Positions 22,742 to 26,467 of a stretch of 26,467 bases of DNA are shown piece by piece; the first letter of the stretch is position 1, and the number at the start of each line of letters is the position of its first letter. The position numbers and the translations under genes are program-made. The notes beneath the pieces were generated by a model. That model was not told where the DNA came from. It was given only the letters and a program-made list of their open reading frames with translations, and ran no database searches. The stretch is taken from contig JAZRIX010000003.1 in assembly GCA_045645485.1 (NCBI GenBank), forward strand, positions 1 to 26,467. The letters are read 5' to 3'. This DNA is from SIG440 sp045645485. GTDB taxonomy: Bacteria > Bacillota > Clostridia > Monoglobales > Monoglobaceae.

Positions 22742-23245
22742 AAAAAGAAGTAAATATTGTTATTTTTTTAACAAATGTATTTAAAAAAATCTTTTTCGTT
22801 TATCAAAAGGATGTTGAAGTGATTTTAGCATAAGCCCTTCAACTGTTAATAAATTTTTTTCACTAAAAAGGTATATGTACCAAAAAAATCAATAATCAAT
22901 TGTCAAATTACAAATTTATAGACCTCAACTCAGCAATTAAATAACTAAAGGATTTTAGTGCAAATTATAGTATTTTTCAAATTATTTTTATATTTTAATC
23001 ATAAAAGCGAAAAACAGCTTTCCTCAGAATCAAATAGAAATTTTTCTGACATAGGAACATATGTTGAGAAAATTTTAATTTAACTACAGATATTTAAATA
23101 ATTTTCAAGTCGATAAACTGAATTTCTGCAACCATAGGAATTATTTAATCTATTCAAAATACGGATAATAATAAGATGGTGATTACACAAATTATTTTCA
23201 CGATAAAATTAAACCAAATAATGTAAACAAATTTGCAAAAAGGGA
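22742..23245. other. Long AT-rich intergenic region without a recognisable gene
   Basis: About 500 bp rich in A/T tracts contain no ORF with an SD on either strand. Two structures stand out. GTTGAAG (22813-22819) pairs with CTTCAAC (22837-22843) ahead of an A/T-rich stretch ending in seven T residues, a weak candidate terminator for the uvrC operon. A nested TTTCC-TCAGAA (23019-23029) faces TTCTGA (23044-23049) and GGAA (23054-23057). Composition is lower in G/C than the flanking genes. I see nothing else identifiable. Confidence 0.6.
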
Positions 23246-23274
23246 TTGATTTTTCAATAGAGGTATGGTATAAT
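23246..23274 (+). promoter_or_regulatory. Extended -10 promoter of the tyrosine recombinase gene
   Basis: TTGATT (23246-23251) and a perfect TATAAT (23269-23274), 17 nt apart, with TGG directly before the -10. Transcription should start near 23281, so the 5' leader begins just before the 28-bp palindrome. Confidence 0.8.
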
Positions 23275-23285
23275 TTCAATATAGT

Positions 23286-23317
23286 CAATTGCACATAATA
23301 AAAATTATGTGCAATTG
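23286..23317. repeat. Perfect 14-bp palindrome with Xer/dif-like 11-6-11 geometry
   Basis: CAATTGCACATAAT (23286-23299) and its exact complement ATTATGTGCAATTG (23304-23317) flank AAAA. Viewed as a Xer site, arms ATTGCACATAA (23288-23298) and TTATGTGCAAT (23305-23315) enclose a 6-bp centre TAAAAA. The inner TTATG/CATAA bases match the XerD-side inner arm of Bacillus and E. coli dif as I recall them. It lies between the predicted transcription start and the SD of a tyrosine recombinase gene. It may be a recombination site, an autoregulatory operator or only a 5'-UTR hairpin. Confidence 0.55.
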
Positions 23318-23335
23318 GAAGGGGGCAAATTATTT

Positions 23336-24307
23336 ATGCATAAGTTTTCGGATGTACCTGAGCCTTTGGTTTCTTTTTTGCTGTATATTGAGAACATTCA
23401 AGGAAAATCGCCAAAAACAACAGAAAGTTATTATTATGACTTGAGAGCGTTTTACAGATTTTTGAAGATTAAGCGTGATAATATTTCGGGAGATTTTGAT
23501 TTTGAATCAATTGATGTATCCGATGTTGATATTTTATGTTTATCAAAAACTGATATTAATCTCGTTTATGAATATATGAATTTCTTGAACCGTGAACGCG
23601 GAAACTCTGCATCCTCAAGAGCACGAAAAATTGCATCAATAAAATCCTTTTTCAAATATCTTTTTAAATCAAAGCTTATAACCGAAAACCCTATGGCTGA
23701 GCTGGAAACTATAAAGCTTACAAAACGTTTGCCCGTTTATTTTACCCTTGAAGACAGTATTATGCTGCTTGAAGGAATTGACGGAAAAAACGCACTTAGA
23801 GACTATTGCATAATTACGTTATTCCTTAACTGCGGTATGCGTCTTGCCGAGCTTGTTTCTATTAATATAACCGACATCAGGGGTGACAAGCTTACAGTTA
23901 TTGGTAAAGGTGACAAAGAACGCACTGTTTACCTCAATGAAGCCTGTATTGAGGCAATTGAAGCCTATATGTCTGTCAGAAAAACTATGTCAGCAACAGC
24001 TTCAGATAGAAACGCACTGTTCTTGTCTTCAAGAAACTGCCGTATCAGCCGACGTATGGTTCAGTACATTGTCGAAAAAAATGTCAAAAACCTCGGTCTT
24101 GATCCGCACAAATTTACAACACACAAACTTCGTCACACTGCAGCAACTCTTATGTATCAGTCGGGCGTAAATATACGTGCACTTCAAAAAATTCTTGGAC
24201 ATAAACAGCTTACAACAACAGAAATTTACACACATGTCAGTGATGACCAGCTCAAAGATGCTGTCTCCTCCCACCCTCTTTCAAAGATTAAAAAAGAAAA
24301 TGGTTGA
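23336..24307 (+). CDS. Xer-type tyrosine recombinase
   Basis: This 323-residue site-specific recombinase has an N-terminal SAM-like core-binding domain (about 10-110, with SPKTTESYYYDLRAF) and a complete catalytic domain. Catalytic residues are R169 in CGMRLAEL, K191 in GKGDKERTVYL, H263 and R266 in THKLRHTAATL, H289 in LGHKQLTT and nucleophile Y298 in EIYTHV. It resembles XerC/XerD (about 300 residues), with a slightly longer linker around residues 45-65. The ATG 23336 was chosen because AAGGGGG lies about 10 nt upstream; the open frame extends to a GTG at 23309 inside the palindrome. No other phage or mobile genes are present, so a chromosomal Xer role (dimer resolution) is more likely than an integrase. 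The stop codon lies inside the terminator hairpin. Confidence 0.9.
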   Translation: MHKFSDVPEPLVSFLLYIENIQGKSPKTTESYYYDLRAFYRFLKIKRDNISGDFDFESIDVSDVDILCLSKTDINLVYEYMNFLNRERGNSASSRARKIASIKSFFKYLFKSKLITENPMAELETIKLTKRLPVYFTLEDSIMLLEGIDGKNALRDYCIITLFLNCGMRLAELVSINITDIRGDKLTVIGKGDKERTVYLNEACIEAIEAYMSVRKTMSATASDRNALFLSSRNCRISRRMVQYIVEKNVKNLGLDPHKFTTHKLRHTAATLMYQSGVNIRALQKILGHKQLTTTEIYTHVSDDQLKDAVSSHPLSKIKKENG

Positions 24308-24333
24308 CATAATAATATTATGTCAACCATTTT
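24297..24333. terminator. Bidirectional terminator between xer-like gene and ldh
   Basis: TGGTTGACATAATA (24301-24314) is perfectly complementary to 24316-24329, and the stem is extended by AAAA/TTTT on the flanks, giving a stem of about 18 bp that serves both convergent genes. It contains the recombinase TGA stop and ends 2 bp before the ldh stop. Its centre (ACATAATAATATTATGT) resembles the core of the palindrome upstream of the recombinase. Confidence 0.85.
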
Positions 24334-24334
24334 G

Positions 24335-25282
24335 CTAATAACCGATTTCTTCTGCCAGTTTTTTTAATTTTTTTGCAGATTCGTGAAGACCGCTTAATTC
24401 TTCTTCGTTAAAATCTATTTCAAGGACTTTTTCAGCACCGTCATCAGAAACAATTGTCGGAACAGAAAGACATATTCCGTTAATTCCATATTCACCGTCA
24501 AGAAGACTGGATACGGTTAGAATTGATTTCTCGTTTCCAATAATACACTCCACTATTCTTTTAACCGAAAGTGCAATTGCATAATAGGTTGCTCCTTTTT
24601 TCTCGATAATTTCATATGCAGAATTCTTTACAGTTTCATGAATATGCTTGTTGCTCATAGGCTCTGCATCACATACGCCGCTGAACTCACAAAACTTATC
24701 TATATTCATTCCTGCAACAGAAGTTGCGCTCCATGCGGCAACCTCTGAATCACCGTGTTCTCCTATAATATAGGTATGAACGTTTCTGACATCTATATTG
24801 GTATATTCGCCCAGAAGGTATTTCAGTCTTGCTGTATCAAGAACCGTTCCCGAACCCAGAACGTGATTCTTGGAATAACCTGAAATCTTATATGTTATAT
24901 ACGTCAGTATATCTACGGGATTTGTGACCATAAGCAATATGGTATCGTCACGGCAGTATCTTAAAACATTTTCAACAATGTTTTCAAGAATTTTTGCGTT
25001 ACGTCTCAGCAAATCTGTACGTTTTTCACCGGGTTCCTGACTGGCTCCTGCGGTTATTATAACCATATCCGACCCTTTTATATCACTGTATTCCCCGGCA
25101 ATAATTTTGACAGGACTTACAAAGCTTATACCGTGATTCATATCAAGAGCATCACCCTCTGCTTTGTTTTTGTTTATATCAATCAATACAATTTCCGAAA
25201 CAAGTCCGCTCAGCATAAGTGTATATGCTGTTGTTGCACCTACAGCACCTGCACCGATTATTGTTATTTTTCCTTTGAACAT
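24335..25282 (-). CDS. ldh: L-lactate dehydrogenase
   Basis: LDH reduces pyruvate to L-lactate with NADH, regenerating NAD+ in fermentation. The 315-residue protein opens with the Rossmann motif GAGAVGATTAYTLMLSG (from residue 10). The active-site loop GASQEPGEKRTDLL has Gln at the specificity position that is Arg in malate dehydrogenase, favouring pyruvate. NPVDILTY, the Arg-containing LDTARLKYLLGEY and the catalytic His in GEHGDSEVAAWS are all present. The SD AAGGAAGGA precedes the ATG. It is transcribed on the minus strand, divergent from the glucokinase and convergent with the recombinase. The pairing of sugar phosphorylation and lactate formation on a shared promoter region suggests common carbon/redox control. 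Confidence 0.95.
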   Translation of the reverse strand: MFKGKITIIGAGAVGATTAYTLMLSGLVSEIVLIDINKNKAEGDALDMNHGISFVSPVKIIAGEYSDIKGSDMVIITAGASQEPGEKRTDLLRRNAKILENIVENVLRYCRDDTILLMVTNPVDILTYITYKISGYSKNHVLGSGTVLDTARLKYLLGEYTNIDVRNVHTYIIGEHGDSEVAAWSATSVAGMNIDKFCEFSGVCDAEPMSNKHIHETVKNSAYEIIEKKGATYYAIALSVKRIVECIIGNEKSILTVSSLLDGEYGINGICLSVPTIVSDDGAEKVLEIDFNEEELSGLHESAKKLKKLAEEIGY

Positions 25283-25328
25283 AACATCCTTCCTTTCTTT
25301 TGAGATATATTTTCCCCAAAAAGATTAA

Positions 25329-25376
25329 ATTATATTCAAATTCTGGATTTACAAAACATATATTTTGTGGTAACAT
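25329..25376. promoter_or_regulatory. Divergent ldh/glucokinase promoter region with central inverted repeat
   Basis: On the + strand, TTTACA (25348-25353) and TAACAT (25371-25376) are 17 nt apart with TGG before the -10, giving a plausible glucokinase promoter. On the minus strand a perfect TATAAT (25334-25329) serves ldh, with a poor -35. The inverted repeat ACAAAA (25351-25356) / TTTTGT (25363-25368) lies in the + spacer and over the expected ldh -35 position, so a bound repressor could control both. It does not closely match Rex or CcpA consensus sites. Confidence 0.5.
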
Positions 25377-25412
25377 AAATATGTATTTATAACGATTTAT
25401 AGAGGTGAAAAA

Positions 25413-26360
25413 ATGTTTTACATAGGTATTGATCTTGGCGGTACAAATATTGCTGCCGGCATTGTTGATGAAAACGGAAAACTTTTGACAAAAGATTCTG
25501 TTCATACTCCCTTAAATGTAGATTATACTGTTGTTGTTGAAGAAATGGTTGCTTTGTCAAAAAAAATTGTCAAGGATTACAGAATTGATGAGTCAGACAT
25601 AAAAGGTGTCGGTATCGGTTGCCCCGGCTCTATTGACTATAAGAAAGGCTCTGTTGCATATTCAAATAACATAAAAATGTACAATGCTCCAATCAGCGAA
25701 GAGTTTCGCAAGCACTGGAATATTCCCGTTGCACTAGAAAATGATGCAAACGCTGCGGCATACGGTGAATATGTTGCTTGCGGTGAGGATGCACGTGTGT
25801 TTGTTGCTGTTACTCTCGGTACCGGTGTTGGCGGCGGTGTTATAATAAACGGCAAGGTTTTCACAGGTTCAAACGGTGCAGGTGCAGAGCTCGGTCATTC
25901 AACCCTTATTCACAACGGATTACCGTGCAGTTGCGGAAAGAAAGGTTGCTGGGAGTCATACGCATCAGCTACAGCTCTTGTGAAGCAAACAAAAATAGCT
26001 ATGGAAAAACATCCAGAAAGCCTGATGAACAAAATTGCGAAAGAACGCGGCAAGGTCAACGGAAGAACTGCATTTGATGCTGCAAAGCAAAAGGACGCCG
26101 TAGCACTGTATGTTGTAGAAAAATACCTTGAGTACGTTGCTGACGGTATTGTTAGTATGGTTAATATTTTCCAGCCTGACAAGGTTGTTATCAGCGGCGG
26201 CATAAGTAACCAAGGCGATTATATTCTCAAACCAATCCGTGAATATGTGGAAAAATACGATTACAACAAGCTGTTCAAAAAAGTTGAAATCAGTACCGCA
26301 AAACTTCTTAATGATGCAGGTATTGTAGGGGCAGCATTTGCAGCAAAACAACTTGGATAA
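25413..26360 (+). CDS. glcK: ROK-family glucokinase
   Basis: This 315-residue ROK kinase phosphorylates glucose (or a related hexose) with ATP in the cytoplasm. The N-terminal phosphate loop is GIDLGGTNIAAGIVD. The sugar-binding and catalytic segment LENDANAAAYGE contains the general-base Asp. GTGVGGGVIINGKVFTGSNG and AELGHSTL are ROK hallmarks. The zinc-binding motif CSCGKKGCWESYAS is intact. The C-terminal ATP-site segment VVISGGISNQGD is present. There is no N-terminal helix-turn-helix, so it is an enzyme rather than a ROK repressor. AGAGGTG precedes the ATG. Length and motifs match Firmicutes glucokinases; fructokinase or N-acetylmannosamine kinase are less likely alternatives. A strong terminator follows. 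Confidence 0.92.
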   Translation: MFYIGIDLGGTNIAAGIVDENGKLLTKDSVHTPLNVDYTVVVEEMVALSKKIVKDYRIDESDIKGVGIGCPGSIDYKKGSVAYSNNIKMYNAPISEEFRKHWNIPVALENDANAAAYGEYVACGEDARVFVAVTLGTGVGGGVIINGKVFTGSNGAGAELGHSTLIHNGLPCSCGKKGCWESYASATALVKQTKIAMEKHPESLMNKIAKERGKVNGRTAFDAAKQKDAVALYVVEKYLEYVADGIVSMVNIFQPDKVVISGGISNQGDYILKPIREYVEKYDYNKLFKKVEISTAKLLNDAGIVGAAFAAKQLG

Positions 26361-26367
26361 TATCACG

Positions 26368-26400
26368 AAAACCCCTTTGTCAAACGACAAAGGGGTTTTT
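26368..26400 (+). terminator. Terminator after the glucokinase gene
   Basis: AAAACCCCTTTGTC (26368-26381) and its exact complement (26386-26399) form a 14-bp stem with an AAAC loop, ending in TTTTT. The 67 bp remaining to the window end (26401-26467) contain no recognisable gene. Confidence 0.95.
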
Positions 26401-26467
26401 GCTATATTATAATATGCTTTTAAATATCAGGTTTAAATGAAGGCATAAGCTGAAGCTTGAAAAGATT

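Noticed and set aside
22801..22860. Strong terminator after the GME-fold gene
   Set aside because: The GTTGAAG/CTTCAAC stem has only 7 bp with a 17-nt loop, and the T-tract is about 10 nt beyond the stem, so I mention it only as a weak candidate.
23309..23335. Recombinase starting at GTG 23309
   Set aside because: The codon lies inside the palindrome without an SD; ATG 23336 has a GGGGG-type SD about 10 nt upstream.
23336..24307. Integrase of a prophage or integrative element
   Set aside because: No excisionase, phage structural, relaxase or att-flanked cargo genes and no tRNA target are present; the neighbours are core genes.
25179..25505. Minus-strand ORF spanning the ldh start and glucokinase start
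   Set aside because: It overlaps two well-supported genes, runs through the divergent promoter region and has a Lys/Asn-rich product without family features.

Overview
The window is AT-rich chromosomal DNA from a spore-forming member of the Clostridia, probably close to the Ruminococcaceae/Oscillospiraceae. The evidence is a canonical spo0A, the Gram-positive cell-wall pair murT-gatD, mutS2, an RXKD-type bifunctional Rel synthetase, hemZ, ppaX and an HPr with both His15 and Ser46. Nearly all genes lie on the + strand, usually behind a clear sigma-A promoter and SD sequence, and are packed as short operons. I saw no rRNA, tRNA, CRISPR array, insertion sequence or prophage.

Layout. (1) 1-2156: terminator of an unseen upstream gene, then murT-gatD (lipid II amidation). 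(2) 2250-3192: spo0A as a single gene with a perfect consensus promoter and a strong terminator. (3) 4514-3191, minus strand: a THUMP/SAM RNA methyltransferase followed by a previously hidden 40-codon ORF that ends on the spo0A terminator. (4) 4602-12874: mutS2, recJ, rel, a metallo-beta-lactamase-fold hydrolase and hemZ (DNA/ribosome quality control, stringent response, haem). (5) 12985-13794: MscS channel. (6) 13843-16193: a metal-chaperone-like operon. Its first gene is a CobW/G3E GTPase with seven tandem 19-residue His/Cys-rich units; its second is a CobW-like P-loop protein whose C-terminus resembles the YcgQ/TIGR03943 (DUF1980) domain. A Fur-box-like inverted repeat covers the -10. (7) 16213-19659: an asparagine-synthetase-like gene with a degenerate glutaminase site, then ppaX and an RluD-family pseudouridine synthase. 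(8) 19729-22741: HPr, uvrC and a GME-fold protein. (9) 22742-23335: about 590 bp of very AT-rich non-coding DNA ending in a promoter and a 28-bp dif-like palindrome. (10) 23336-24307: a tyrosine recombinase. (11) 24335-26400: convergent ldh and divergent ROK glucokinase.

Most of the window is ordinary core genome. Four places deserve a second look. The asparagine-synthetase-like enzyme has lost its Cys nucleophile and most glutamine-binding residues. The 5' region of that gene nests a promoter inside the loop of a terminator-like hairpin whose 3' arm and U-tract contain the SD and the TTG start codon. The CobW pair combines a large His/Cys metal-binding array with a possible Fur-family operator. 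The Xer-type recombinase has a symmetric palindrome with the 11-6-11 geometry of a Xer site just upstream, and a second palindrome sharing its core at the 3' end of the gene.
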